Source: JALOOB01 sp040766655 (GTDB lineage Bacteria; Chloroflexota; Anaerolineae; CG2-30-64-16). From it: a DNA stretch of 64,000 nt. A program made the translations under genes and the position numbers. Where the stretch lies: NCBI GenBank assembly GCA_040766655.1, contig JAXGQB010000009.1, forward strand, positions 186,001 to 250,000, read 5' to 3'. Every line of letters begins with the position of its first letter. Within the stretch, counting starts at the first letter, position 1. Below, piece by piece: positions 6,542 to 15,921 of this stretch. The notes below the pieces were generated by a model. It saw only the letters and a program-made list of their open reading frames with translations. It was not told the origin of the DNA and did not search any database.

Positions 6542-9102
6542 GCCGCACCCTCTTCAACGTGGGATGGCGCTACCTCCTGCGCCATCCCTGGCAGACGATC
6601 CTGATGATCGTCGGCATCACGCTGGGCGTGGCGGTCATGGTCGCCATCGACCTGGCAAACAGCGCGGCCAGCCGCGCGTTCGACCTTAGCACCGATGCGA
6701 TCGCCGGCCGCGCCACGCACCAGGTGGTCGGTGGGCCGGCCGGACTGGACGAACGCATCTACGCCGAGCTGCGTACTTCAGGCCTCTCCGTGGCCAGCGC
6801 ACCCGTGGTGGCCGACATGATCACCTCACCACAGTTGGGCGACCGGCCGATCCAGCTCCTCGGCGTGGACCCCTTTGCCGAAGAGCCGTTTCGCTCCTTC
6901 CTGATCACCGATCGCGGCGGCTCGGCCGAGGACCCGATCGACGTGGCGCAGCTCGTCGCCTTCCTGACGCAGCCGGGCGCGCTGCTGCTCTCGGAGGACC
7001 TGGCGGGCCAGTATGGGCTGGCCATCGGCGACGTCCTATCGATCGACGCGTCCGGCCGCGCGGCGGAGGGGGTCGTCGCGGGCCTGCTCCGCCCCCAGGA
7101 TCGGCTGGCGCGACGTGCGCTGGAGGGGATGATCCTGGCGGACATCGCGACCGCGCAGGAGCTGCTGGGACAGGAGGGCCGGCTGAGCTACATCGACCTC
7201 ATCCTGCCCGAAGATGCGTCCGGCGCTGCCGTGACCGCGCGGCTGCCACAGAACGCACGCCTCGTGGCCGTCTCCGCACGCACGGGCGCGCTGGAGCAGA
7301 TGACGGCCGCGTTCCGGACCAACCTGACCGCGCTCAGCCTGCTGGCCCTCGTGGTCGGCATGTTCCTGATCTACAACAGCATGACCTTCTCCGTCGTGCA
7401 GCGGCGGCCCCTCTTTGGCACGCTGCGCTGCCTGGGGGTGACGCGCGGCGAGGTGGCCCGCCTTGTGCTGGGCGAGGCGCTGGTCGTCGGCCTGCTCGGC
7501 TCCGTGCTGGGCATCGGGCTGGGCATCCTGCTCGGGCAGGGCGCGGTCCGGCTGGTCACGCAGACGATCAACGACCTCTATTTCGTCGTCACGGTGCGCG
7601 GCATCGCCATCCCGCCGGAGAGCCTGGTGAAGGGGCTGCTGGCCGGGCTGGCCGCCACCGTGGCCTCGGCCGCGCTGCCCGCGTGGGAGGCGTCTAGCGT
7701 GCCGCCGCGCCTCGCCCTCACCCGGTCGGGGCTGGAGGACCGCGCGCGGCGCCTGTTGCCGGCCATCTCGGCCGCGGGCGCGGCCACGATCGCGGTGGGC
7801 GCAGCACTCCTGCTCGTGCCCACCCGTTCGCTGGTGGTCAGCTTTGGCGGCATCTTCCTCCTGACCATCGGCTTCGCGCTGCTCGCGCCGATCGTGACCC
7901 TGCTCCTCAGCCGGGCCGCCCTGCCCCTCCTCAACGCCGTGTTCGGCGCGCTGGGGCGGATGGCCCCGCGCAGCGTGACGGGCAGCCTCAGCCGGACTGC
8001 GGTCGCCATTGCCGCGCTCATGGTCGCGGTGTCCGTGACCGTAGGCGTGGGCCTGATGGTCGGCAGCTTCCGCACGACCGTGGTGAGCTGGCTGGGCCAG
8101 ACGTTGTGGGGCGACGTGTACGTCTCCCCGCCCGCGCTGACCGCCACCCGCTCGCCCCAGCCGATGGACCCGCGCGTCGTGGAGATCCTGAACGGGTTCC
8201 CCGGCGTCGCAGCGTCCGAGGTGCTGCGCGCCACCGACGTCTCATCGCCTGACGGGCCGATCGGCATCACGGCCGTGTCCGACAAGGACTTCATCGCGCC
8301 GCGCGTCTTCGTCTCGACCGACGGCTCGCCCGACCAGGTGCGCGCGGCGGTAGCGGCCGGCGCGGTGCTCGCCAGCGAGCCGCTTGCCAACCGGCTGGGC
8401 CTGCCGCGCAAGGGCGCGACCGTCACGCTGTACACCGACGGGGGGCCGCACACCTTCCCCGTGGCCGGCATCTATCGCGACTACTCGAGCAGCCAGGGCA
8501 GCGTGATGATGGGCCTGGACCTCTACCGGAGCCACTGGAACGACCCGACGATCACCGCCGCGCTGGCCGTGCTGGCGCCGGGCGCGGACGTCGAGGCGAC
8601 GGTGGCCGGCCTGCGCGACGCGTTGGCCGGCGTCCAGGGGGTCATCGTGCGGCCCAACGCGGCCCTGCGGGACGAGGCGCTCGCCGTGTTCGACCGCGCG
8701 TTCGCGATCACGGGCGCGCTGCAGCTCCTGGCCGCGCTGGTTGCGTTCGTCGGCGTGCTGGCCGCGCTGCTCTCCCTGCAGCTCGAGCGCGGCAGGGAGC
8801 TGGGCCTGATGCGCGCGGTGGGCCTCACCGTGGGCCAGCTGCGCGGGCTGGTGCTGCTTGAGACGGGCCTGATGGGCTCGGTCGCCGGGCTGCTGGCGCT
8901 GCCGACCGGCCTCGCGTTGGCGCTGGTGCTGATCTTCATCATCAACCGGCGGTCGTTCGGGTGGACGATGCAGCTGCATGCCGATCCCATGATCTTCCTG
9001 CAGGCCATCGCGCTGGCCGTGGTCGCCGCCTTGCTCGCCGGCATCTACCCGGCCATCCGCATGGGACGTGCGGCGGCCGCGGACGCATTGAGGGGCGACT
9101 GA
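6538..9102 (+). CDS. ABC transporter permease, FtsX/MacB family (two permease modules fused)
   Basis: An 854-aa membrane protein with one N-terminal membrane segment (about 17-37), a large extracytoplasmic domain (40-255), three segments to about 385, further hydrophobic segments at about 405-515, a second extracytoplasmic domain (520-715), then three C-terminal segments (about 728-850). The FtsX signature 'LERGRELGLMRAVGLT' precedes the penultimate segments. This is the 8-10 TM LolE/AttF-type layout, with two MacB-like halves in one chain. It overlaps the gene before (ATGA) and after (TGATG). With the ATPase it would form a mechanotransmission-type exporter or lipoprotein-release machine. 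Confidence 0.88.
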   Translation: MSRTLFNVGWRYLLRHPWQTILMIVGITLGVAVMVAIDLANSAASRAFDLSTDAIAGRATHQVVGGPAGLDERIYAELRTSGLSVASAPVVADMITSPQLGDRPIQLLGVDPFAEEPFRSFLITDRGGSAEDPIDVAQLVAFLTQPGALLLSEDLAGQYGLAIGDVLSIDASGRAAEGVVAGLLRPQDRLARRALEGMILADIATAQELLGQEGRLSYIDLILPEDASGAAVTARLPQNARLVAVSARTGALEQMTAAFRTNLTALSLLALVVGMFLIYNSMTFSVVQRRPLFGTLRCLGVTRGEVARLVLGEALVVGLLGSVLGIGLGILLGQGAVRLVTQTINDLYFVVTVRGIAIPPESLVKGLLAGLAATVASAALPAWEASSVPPRLALTRSGLEDRARRLLPAISAAGAATIAVGAALLLVPTRSLVVSFGGIFLLTIGFALLAPIVTLLLSRAALPLLNAVFGALGRMAPRSVTGSLSRTAVAIAALMVAVSVTVGVGLMVGSFRTTVVSWLGQTLWGDVYVSPPALTATRSPQPMDPRVVEILNGFPGVAASEVLRATDVSSPDGPIGITAVSDKDFIAPRVFVSTDGSPDQVRAAVAAGAVLASEPLANRLGLPRKGATVTLYTDGGPHTFPVAGIYRDYSSSQGSVMMGLDLYRSHWNDPTITAALAVLAPGADVEATVAGLRDALAGVQGVIVRPNAALRDEALAVFDRAFAITGALQLLAALVAFVGVLAALLSLQLERGRELGLMRAVGLTVGQLRGLVLLETGLMGSVAGLLALPTGLALALVLIFIINRRSFGWTMQLHADPMIFLQAIALAVVAALLAGIYPAIRMGRAAAADALRGD

Positions 9103-10238
9103 TGAAACGATTCTGGCTTGCCGTCGCGTTGATGGCTGTCGCAGGGCTCGCCTGGCTGCTGTGGCCCCGCGGAGAGACGGAGCTGCGCGCCAGCCTGGTC
9201 GCCCAGGCCGCGCCGTCCGGCGCGGAAGGGTTCGCCCGCGCGGCGCCGGGCCGGGAGATCTCATTCCCCGCGGACCTGGGGCCGCACGACGACTACCAGA
9301 CCGAGTGGTGGTACTACACCGGCAACCTGCAGTCACCCGGCGGCGAGCACTTCGGCTACCAGCTGACCTTCTTCCGCCGCGCGCTCACGCCGCCCGACCA
9401 GCGCGCCGCCCGCTCGTCGGAGTGGGCGGCCGGCCAGGTGTACATGGCCCACTTCGCGCTCACCGACGTGGCTGGCAACAAGCACGTCTCGTTCGAGAAG
9501 CTGGCCCGCGGCGCGGGCGGCATCGCGGGTGCGCAGGCCGACCCGTACCGCGTATGGCTCGAGGAGTGGTCGGTCGATGGCGACATCCTGCGCGCGGCGG
9601 CCGGCGGCGTCTCGATCGAGCTGCGGCTGGCCGATCTCAAGGGGCCGGTGTTGCAGGGCGACAGCGGCTACTCGCGCAAGGGTCCTGAGCCCGGCAATGC
9701 ATCCTACTACGTCAGCCAGACGCGCCTCGCGTCGGAGGGCACCGTCACCACCCCGCGCGGGAGCTTCGCGGTGACCGGGCTGAGCTGGATGGACCACGAA
9801 TGGAGCACCAGCGCGCTCGGGCCGGAACAGACCGGCTGGGACTGGTTCAGCATCCAGCTGGACGACGAGACCGAGCTGATGGTGTTCCAACTGCGCCGTG
9901 TGGACGGCAGCATCGACGCCTTCTCCAGCGGCACGCTGATTGCGGCGGACGGCGTGACCACCTCCCTCGGACCGGCCGACTTCACCCTGCGGCCGCAGGG
10001 GGCGTGGCGCAGCCCGCGCAGCGGGGGCGAGTATCCCGCGGGCTGGACGCTCGAGGTTCCCTCGGCCGCGCTCAGCATCACGGTCACCCCACACCTGGCC
10101 GACCAGGAGATGGACGTGTCGTACGTCTATTGGGAGGGCGCGGTGCGCGTCGAGGGGACGCGCGGCGGCCGGCCCGTCGCGGGCCACGGGTACGTAGAGC
10201 TGACCGGCTACGCCGGCTCGATGCAGGGCGAGTTCTGA
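9102..10238 (+). CDS. AttH / CrtC-like lipocalin-domain secreted protein
   Basis: A 378-aa exported protein. It has an N-terminal membrane segment or signal ('FWLAVALMAVAGLAWLLW'), then the AttH/carotenoid 1,2-hydratase-like fold of two lipocalin-type barrels. Diagnostic stretches are 'EWWYYTGNL' (about residue 68), 'YQLTFFRRAL', 'YMAHFALTD', 'YYVSQTRL' and 'GLSWMDHEW'. The start overlaps the permease stop (TGATG, 9100-9104). ATPase-permease-AttH is a known conserved set (attEFGH-like). Enzymatic activity is unproven for many AttH members; handling of a hydrophobic ligand is a reasonable inference. Confidence 0.88.
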   Translation: MKRFWLAVALMAVAGLAWLLWPRGETELRASLVAQAAPSGAEGFARAAPGREISFPADLGPHDDYQTEWWYYTGNLQSPGGEHFGYQLTFFRRALTPPDQRAARSSEWAAGQVYMAHFALTDVAGNKHVSFEKLARGAGGIAGAQADPYRVWLEEWSVDGDILRAAAGGVSIELRLADLKGPVLQGDSGYSRKGPEPGNASYYVSQTRLASEGTVTTPRGSFAVTGLSWMDHEWSTSALGPEQTGWDWFSIQLDDETELMVFQLRRVDGSIDAFSSGTLIAADGVTTSLGPADFTLRPQGAWRSPRSGGEYPAGWTLEVPSAALSITVTPHLADQEMDVSYVYWEGAVRVEGTRGGRPVAGHGYVELTGYAGSMQGEF

Positions 10239-10290
10239 CCGGGCCTGCCGCCATTTCGGGCGCGACCAGATGCGCGCACAGAGTCAGACA

Positions 10291-10299
10291 TGCTATAAT
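10291..10299 (+). promoter_or_regulatory. extended -10 promoter giving a probably leaderless mRNA
   Basis: TGC-TATAAT (10291-10299) matches an extended -10 element. The start codon of the next gene is at 10306, only 6 nt after the -10, where transcription itself should start. There is no Shine-Dalgarno sequence. The -35 position shows no consensus, as expected for an extended -10 promoter. Confidence 0.6.
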
Positions 10300-10305
10300 A
10301 CTGTC

Positions 10306-10623
10306 ATGCACGAAGTCATTGCCTTCCACATCCGTTCAGCCTTACGCGAGACACACCCCACGTGGGCAATCCCAGTTGACTTGCCCGCGCTGACGGCTGA
10401 GCGACTCGCGGCAGATGTAGCCGCGGCGTTTGCCGATTTGGATAGACGGCAGATCGAGCTCTCGCGACAACTCACCCCGGCACAACGCGTGGAACTGATC
10501 TCAACGCTGAACGACTTCCTGCGCCAGGCACAGCTGGCTGCGATAAGGAGGGACGAGCCAGACATCAACGAAGCCGAGTTGCAGCGGAAGTACCTCATGC
10601 GCATCGGGATTCAGATTCCATGA
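10306..10623 (+). CDS. small helical protein, partner of the nucleotidyltransferase
   Basis: A 105-aa protein without signal peptide, predicted mostly helical, with a C-terminal pattern 'LTPAQRVELISTLNDFL ... IRRDEPDINEAELQRKYL'. From memory, small 'SPAQR/KL ... RHPDxSExELxxR' proteins occur upstream of nucleotidyltransferase genes in many environmental bacteria; no experimental function is known to me. The stop codon overlaps the start of the next gene (ATGA at 10620-10623), so the two are translationally coupled. The ATG at 10306 fits the leaderless promoter; an ATG at 10270 would lie upstream of the -10. Confidence 0.7.
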   Translation: MHEVIAFHIRSALRETHPTWAIPVDLPALTAERLAADVAAAFADLDRRQIELSRQLTPAQRVELISTLNDFLRQAQLAAIRRDEPDINEAELQRKYLMRIGIQIP

Positions 10624-11216
10624 CCCCCCTGGATTTCTCCGGATTCCTGCGTTCGGTGATCGACACTCTTGAGCGGCTCGGCCTCACATATGCGATCGGT
10701 GGCTCAGTGGCCAGTTCCATCTACGGCGATCCTCGCTCGACGCGCGATGTTGACATCAGCGTCGTATTAGCCGTCGACGAATCGTATCGATTTGCCGCTG
10801 CGTTCGAGCAGCTTGGCTACTACTGCCCTTTCGATGTCGTCCTCGATGCCCTTATCGCCAATCAGCCCTTCAACATCATCGATGCTGTGAGCGGCTTCAA
10901 GGCAGATATCTTCCTGGTGTCGCCTGATGCACCCTCCGACCACGAACAAGCGATCCTTCAGCGCAGACGACGCGAGATTTACAATGACCGGACGCGCGCC
11001 ACTGCCGTGCTGTACTCACCAGAAGACGTCATCGTATACAAGCTCAAGTATTACGTGATGGGCCAGATTCCCAAGCACCTGCGCGACATTGCGGGCATCC
11101 TGGTTGCACAAGGCGAACAACTGAACCTTGACTATATCGCCCACTGGGCTGCAAGGGTTGGAGCCGGCACCGTGTGGCAACAGGTTCTGGACGCGTATCT
11201 CGATTCGCGTCCTTAG
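10620..11216 (+). CDS. nucleotidyltransferase-fold protein (MNT/DUF6036-like)
   Basis: A 198-aa protein with the polymerase-beta nucleotidyltransferase signature 'YAIGGSVASSIYGDPRSTRDVDISVV': GGS on the first turn, DxD ('DVDIS') for metal binding, and a later acidic strand 'FKADIFLV' giving the third Asp. It then has 'SPEDVIVYKLKYYVMG' and a helical C-terminus. Such proteins act in several toxin-antitoxin and abortive-infection systems by modifying RNA or partner proteins. The substrate is unknown here. It forms a tight pair with the gene before it and is convergent with the WD40 regulator. Confidence 0.78.
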   Translation: MTPLDFSGFLRSVIDTLERLGLTYAIGGSVASSIYGDPRSTRDVDISVVLAVDESYRFAAAFEQLGYYCPFDVVLDALIANQPFNIIDAVSGFKADIFLVSPDAPSDHEQAILQRRRREIYNDRTRATAVLYSPEDVIVYKLKYYVMGQIPKHLRDIAGILVAQGEQLNLDYIAHWAARVGAGTVWQQVLDAYLDSRP

Positions 11217-11260
11217 AACTGCCCCGTGGCGCTGAGGGATGCCTCATCGGACTCGCTCCC

Positions 11261-14200
11261 TTACTCGCATCCATCCCCTGCCGGCGTCGCGATGCCGTAG
11301 AGCGCCTGCTCAGCGCAGTCCAGCCGGCGAACGTGGCGATTCGCAGCGATCCAATCGCGCAGTTGGCCGGTTGCCGGCGCCCTGAACTGCCACTCCACCA
11401 GCGTCGTGTCCGATGAGCCGAAAAACACGCTCCTGCCGTCCGCGCCAAGCGCAAGATCGAAGATGATGCCGTGTCCGGCTGACGATCGGATCAACTCGCC
11501 GGTCGTCAAATCCCACAGCATCAACTGGCCATCCATGCCGCTGGTCATCGCGAGCCGGCCGTCGGGGCTGATCACGATGCGCGTGCGCAGGCTGGGGTGC
11601 GATCCGATCCGGCGAACCTCTGCGCCAGTCTCCACGTTCCACTCGATCAGGAGGCCGTCCTGCTCGCACGAGATGGCGGTCTGGCCGCCTGGCCTGAACG
11701 CCATGCCAGAACTGCCCGTCTCCGCAGGCGGATCAGTCCGCAGGAAGCTGCGCAGCTCCGCGCCCGTCTCCAGATCCCACAGGATCATGCTGCTGTCGCC
11801 TGAATCGGAGAGCGCGGTGCGACCGTCAGGGCTGATGGCGAGCGACCACAGCCCTGCACCGTGTCCATCGAGGCGATGGATCGTCCGCCGACCCGGCACA
11901 TCCCACAGGATCAGCGACCCGTCCACCGAGATCGAAAGGGCCCGCCGGCCTTCCCGAGTGAACTCGAGCCCGGTCACCGGCCCGGCGTGGCCCTCCAGGC
12001 GGCCGGCCTCCTGCCACGCGACCAGATCCCAGATACGCACGAACGGCTCGTTCGTCCCGACGAGGGCCGTGGTCTGATCCGGGCTGATGGCGACCTGCAT
12101 GATCGCGTCGACGGGCAGCGCGGCATAGCCGGTCTGGGCGCCCGTGGCCAGATCCCAAAGGCGGATGCTGGCGTCCTGGACCGGCACGTTGGGCGAGGCT
12201 GCGCCGGAGCTCGACAGGGCCCGCGTCCCGTCGCGCGTCACGGTCACATCCCAGATCGCGTCGTCGTGCCCCGGCAGGCGTTGCAGCTCCGCAGCATCGA
12301 CCAGGTCCCACTGAATGAGCGCGCCGTCGGCAGTGCTGGCGAGGGCCGTGCGGCCATCGGGGCTGAGCGCCACGGCCAGCAGGTCGCCCTCGTGCGCGTC
12401 GAAGCGCGCGATGCTCTGGCCGCTCACCATATCCCACAGGATCGCGCTGTCATCGAAGGAGCCGGTCAGTCCCCGCCGGCCATCCTGGCTCCAGGCGACC
12501 GCACCTATGCCCTCGAGGTGTCCCCCCAAGGTACTCACCTTCTGGCCGCTGCGCAGGTCCCACACGACTGACACCTGGTTGTAGAACGAGCCGGCCAGCG
12601 CCTGGCTGCCGTCGGGGCTGATCGCCAGGCTGAACGCGTCCTCGGCGAACCCTTCGAAGCCGCGCAGCGACTGCCCGGTCGCAGCATCCCAGAGCCACAT
12701 CTCCGCAACGACCAGGCCCGGGCCCTCCGCCGAAGCGTCCGAGCTGGGCAGGCGATCGGAGAAGATCTGCGCGTCGCCCGACCCGGCCAGCACCGCCGCG
12801 CCATCCAGGACGAACCGCACGGCCACCACGCCGAAGCTGTACCCGGCAAACCGGCGCACCTCCTGCCCGGTGGCCACGTCCCAAAGGATCACCTCTCCCG
12901 GCGCCATCATCTCGTCGCGGGCAAAGCCGCCGGAAACGGCCCACCGGCCGTCCGGGCTGAGGTCCACCGAGCGCACTGTTCCCGAATGCCCGCGGAAGCG
13001 GCGGAGCGTCTGTCCGGTCGCCAGATCCCATGCGATGACCTGCGCATCTGCGCCGGCCGACAGGGCAAGGTCGCCCCGGCCCACGGCGATCTCGTTCACC
13101 CGACCGGTATGGCCCGCCAGGCGGCGGATCTCCCGCCGGGTGACGTGGTCCCACACGATGATCTGGCCGTCCGCAGTGCCGGCCAGCAACCTGCGTCCAT
13201 CCGCATGGATGGCCAGGCTGGTGATTGGCCCCCGCGTGCCGGGGAAGAGCACGGCTGCATCGCCGCGCCAGCGTGGACCGGGCGCATAGGCCGCGTCGAG
13301 CAGTGTCTGCTGCGCGAGCGCGGGTGGGTTCCTGACCCCCGTCGCAGCTAAGGCCAACACGAGCGCGGTGGACGCGTCGCCATCCTTCAGCGCCTCGCGC
13401 GCGTTGGCAGTCAGGCTCAGGCTGTAGGAGCCAAGTGCCTGCCGGCGCTGCTCGAGCGAGTAGAGGCTCAGCATCAGTGCCACGACCGCTGCGACCGCGA
13501 GCACCCCAGCCAGCGCTGCCAGCAGCCGGCGCGCGTGCCGCTCGGCCGTCCTTTCGCGTTGCCAACGAGCCTCGCGATCAGCCTCGGCCTGCTCGCGCTG
13601 TGCAAGGCCGGCGCGGACAAAGGCCGCCTCGTCGGTGCTCAGAGCATCTGAGCGGCCCGCCACCCAGCTCTCGGCCTGGCCCAAGACCGCGCCGCGCAGG
13701 AGTAACTCCGGCTCACGACCGGCCAGTTCCCATTGCCGCAGCGCGGCGCGGAGCGCCTCCTGCCAGGTGCGAAACGCGCGCTCTTCCGCCAACCAGCCCT
13801 GCAGGCGTTCCCAGCGCTGGATCAACGCCTCGTGCGCCACCTCAACCGTCTCCTGTCCGCCGCCCGCCTCGCGACCGGTCACGACGAGGCGTCGATCGGC
13901 CAGCAGCGCGGTCACGGGCCAGTTGATCTCGCCGACCTCGGCGCGGGTGGCCACGCGTCGTGTATCCTCCGTGCCCTCACCCGGGCGCACGAGCTGCAGG
14001 AACACCCGACGGGCTCGCACCTGGTCGGCTGCGTCCAAGCTTTCGTAGGCCTCCTCGGCGTAGCGGGCCAGCGCACCGTCTGCCTGGCCGATCTCCTCGT
14101 AAGCAGCATGCGTCAGCCACCCGTCCGACTGCCTCTCCCACAGCAGGGTGAGGCAGAACTCCAGCAGGGGCAGGTTGCCTGGCTCATCGCCCACGTCATC

Positions 14201-15739
14201 CAGGATGCGCTCCGCGAGCCCCGGCTCGAATGCTGCGCCCTGTTTCTCCGCTGGCCGGGAGATTGCCGTGCGCAGATCCTCCCGTGTCATTGGTCCCAGC
14301 ATCACCGCGCCGCCTTGAAGCGCGTCGGCCATGGGACGATACGCCAGCGCCTGGCTCACGAAGTCGGCGCGCAGCATCAGAAGTAGCCGGAGCGGAGAGT
14401 GCGTCCGCCCGTCGCCGTTCAACACACCCAGCAGCCGGTCGAGAAAGCCAGCACGGAGCGCCGGGTCCTGGCAGAGAGCATACAACTCTTCGAACTGATC
14501 GACGACCAGTAGCACCCGCTGCACAGCTGGCCGCTGTGCGACCAGTCGCGCCGTCACATCTTCGAGGGCCAGGTCGCCGGACTCGAGGCCGCGGGCGAGC
14601 TTCGCCGCCTCGAGCAGTTGGTCAGCCTCGCCCAGGTCTGGGGCCAGGTCCGATACCAGGGCAGCTGCCAGGGATCTGAACGGCTGAGGGCCCGGCCGGC
14701 AGCAGACGATGAGCCATGAGCGCTCTGCGCGCAGCCGCGGCAGGATGCCGGCGAAGACGAGCGACGACTTTCCCGATCCCGAAGGCCCCACCACCACTGC
14801 CGCTGGCTCGTGGCCGCACAACGCACCGGCCAGCCCCTGTATCACTGCGTCCCGGCCGAAGAAGAATGCAGCATCCTCCTCCTTGAACGCTGACAGGCCG
14901 CGGTATGGGCATGCGCCGACAACCCTCACCGCCCGCCCGGGCTGGGCTACGGAGCCGTCCGCACCTGGCGCCCAGTCTTCCCGGCGCAGACGCTCGGCGA
15001 GCTGCTGGGTCTGGCCGGAAGGCTCGACGCCCAGCTCAGTCTGCAGCATCCGGCGGCACGTCTCGTAATGCGCCAGCGCGGCAGAGCGCTGTCCGGTCAG
15101 CGCCAACAGCTCCATCAACTGGCGGTGCGCGCCTTCCTGCCAGGGATCGAGCTCCACCTGGCGCCACGCCACGGCAAGCGCCGCGTCGAGCTGCCCCTGC
15201 GACCGGCGGATCGCTGCCAGGCGCTGCAGCGCCTGGAGCGTGCGGCGGTTGAGTTGCTCCCGCGTGAGCAAAGCCCATTCCTCGAAGGGCGGGCTGTCCG
15301 GAATCGAGAAGCCATCCAGGAACGGAGCGGGACACAGCGCGATCGCCCGCTCCAAACCATCCGCAGAGGCAGCCGGATCGGGGTCGGCCGTGGCGTCTTT
15401 CACGCCCTGCAGAAACGCGAGGACATCGACGAACGCGTCGCTGCCCGTGTTGAACTGGAGGGTCTCCTGCCCGATAAGGAGGTGCGGTGGAATGGAGGAA
15501 TGGTCGCCGATGGCTTGGCGCAGGTCGGCCAGCGCACGGCGCAGGTTCGTGCGCGCCGAGGACTCCGTGTAATCCGGCCAAAGGAGACCGGCAAGTTTCT
15601 CACGACGGTGTGCCTGGCCAGACTCGATCGCCAGGTAGGCCAGAAGGCCGCGCACCTTGTCCGAGCGGAGATCCGCCGTCCGCTCGCCCTTGAGGAGCAC
15701 GGACGGGGCGCCATACAAGCGGACATGCAGACGGGCCAT
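11261..15739 (-). CDS. BTAD (SARP/AfsR-like) regulator with STAND NTPase and 14 WD40 repeats
   Basis: A 1492-aa multidomain protein. Residues 1-95 are a winged-helix DNA-binding domain and about 95-250 the BTAD helical domain ('GAHRQLMELLALTGQRSAALAHYETC'). A STAND NTPase follows: 'CPYRGLSAFKEEDAAFFFGRD' at 277-296, Walker A GPSGSGKSS at 318-326, and Walker B 'VLLVVDQFEELY'. A hydrophobic segment ('LLAALAGVLAVAAVVALML') lies near 750. Fourteen WD40 repeats fill about 820-1480, enough for two seven-bladed propellers. The start is the ATG at 15739 with AGGAGGT about 7-9 nt upstream. A DNA-binding domain and a possible membrane segment in one chain suggest a membrane-tethered or buried-helix sensor; the signal is unknown. 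Several repeats keep the GH/WD pattern. Confidence 0.88.
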   Translation of the reverse strand: MARLHVRLYGAPSVLLKGERTADLRSDKVRGLLAYLAIESGQAHRREKLAGLLWPDYTESSARTNLRRALADLRQAIGDHSSIPPHLLIGQETLQFNTGSDAFVDVLAFLQGVKDATADPDPAASADGLERAIALCPAPFLDGFSIPDSPPFEEWALLTREQLNRRTLQALQRLAAIRRSQGQLDAALAVAWRQVELDPWQEGAHRQLMELLALTGQRSAALAHYETCRRMLQTELGVEPSGQTQQLAERLRREDWAPGADGSVAQPGRAVRVVGACPYRGLSAFKEEDAAFFFGRDAVIQGLAGALCGHEPAAVVVGPSGSGKSSLVFAGILPRLRAERSWLIVCCRPGPQPFRSLAAALVSDLAPDLGEADQLLEAAKLARGLESGDLALEDVTARLVAQRPAVQRVLLVVDQFEELYALCQDPALRAGFLDRLLGVLNGDGRTHSPLRLLLMLRADFVSQALAYRPMADALQGGAVMLGPMTREDLRTAISRPAEKQGAAFEPGLAERILDDVGDEPGNLPLLEFCLTLLWERQSDGWLTHAAYEEIGQADGALARYAEEAYESLDAADQVRARRVFLQLVRPGEGTEDTRRVATRAEVGEINWPVTALLADRRLVVTGREAGGGQETVEVAHEALIQRWERLQGWLAEERAFRTWQEALRAALRQWELAGREPELLLRGAVLGQAESWVAGRSDALSTDEAAFVRAGLAQREQAEADREARWQRERTAERHARRLLAALAGVLAVAAVVALMLSLYSLEQRRQALGSYSLSLTANAREALKDGDASTALVLALAATGVRNPPALAQQTLLDAAYAPGPRWRGDAAVLFPGTRGPITSLAIHADGRRLLAGTADGQIIVWDHVTRREIRRLAGHTGRVNEIAVGRGDLALSAGADAQVIAWDLATGQTLRRFRGHSGTVRSVDLSPDGRWAVSGGFARDEMMAPGEVILWDVATGQEVRRFAGYSFGVVAVRFVLDGAAVLAGSGDAQIFSDRLPSSDASAEGPGLVVAEMWLWDAATGQSLRGFEGFAEDAFSLAISPDGSQALAGSFYNQVSVVWDLRSGQKVSTLGGHLEGIGAVAWSQDGRRGLTGSFDDSAILWDMVSGQSIARFDAHEGDLLAVALSPDGRTALASTADGALIQWDLVDAAELQRLPGHDDAIWDVTVTRDGTRALSSSGAASPNVPVQDASIRLWDLATGAQTGYAALPVDAIMQVAISPDQTTALVGTNEPFVRIWDLVAWQEAGRLEGHAGPVTGLEFTREGRRALSISVDGSLILWDVPGRRTIHRLDGHGAGLWSLAISPDGRTALSDSGDSSMILWDLETGAELRSFLRTDPPAETGSSGMAFRPGGQTAISCEQDGLLIEWNVETGAEVRRIGSHPSLRTRIVISPDGRLAMTSGMDGQLMLWDLTTGELIRSSAGHGIIFDLALGADGRSVFFGSSDTTLVEWQFRAPATGQLRDWIAANRHVRRLDCAEQALYGIATPAGDGCE

Positions 15740-15788
15740 CCCACCACCTCCTGCCATGGGCGAACGACGCGCGACGTCACCGTATTTC

Positions 15789-15817
15789 ATTATAGGGCTT
15801 TCTTATGTCACATTCAA
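15789..15817 (-). promoter_or_regulatory. sigma70-type promoter for the BTAD-WD40 gene
   Basis: On the minus strand TTGAAT (15817-15812), a 17-nt spacer, and TATAAT (15794-15789). The expected start of transcription gives a leader of roughly 40 nt with a good ribosome site before ATG 15739. Confidence 0.65.
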
Positions 15818-15921
15818 GCAGCAGCGCATCGCCGTCACGTTTTGCTCACGCTGAGCACACAGGTGACTCACGCAACCATGATACGCTGGGCACGGACAAG
15901 CGGGCAGGGGAGGAAACGGCG

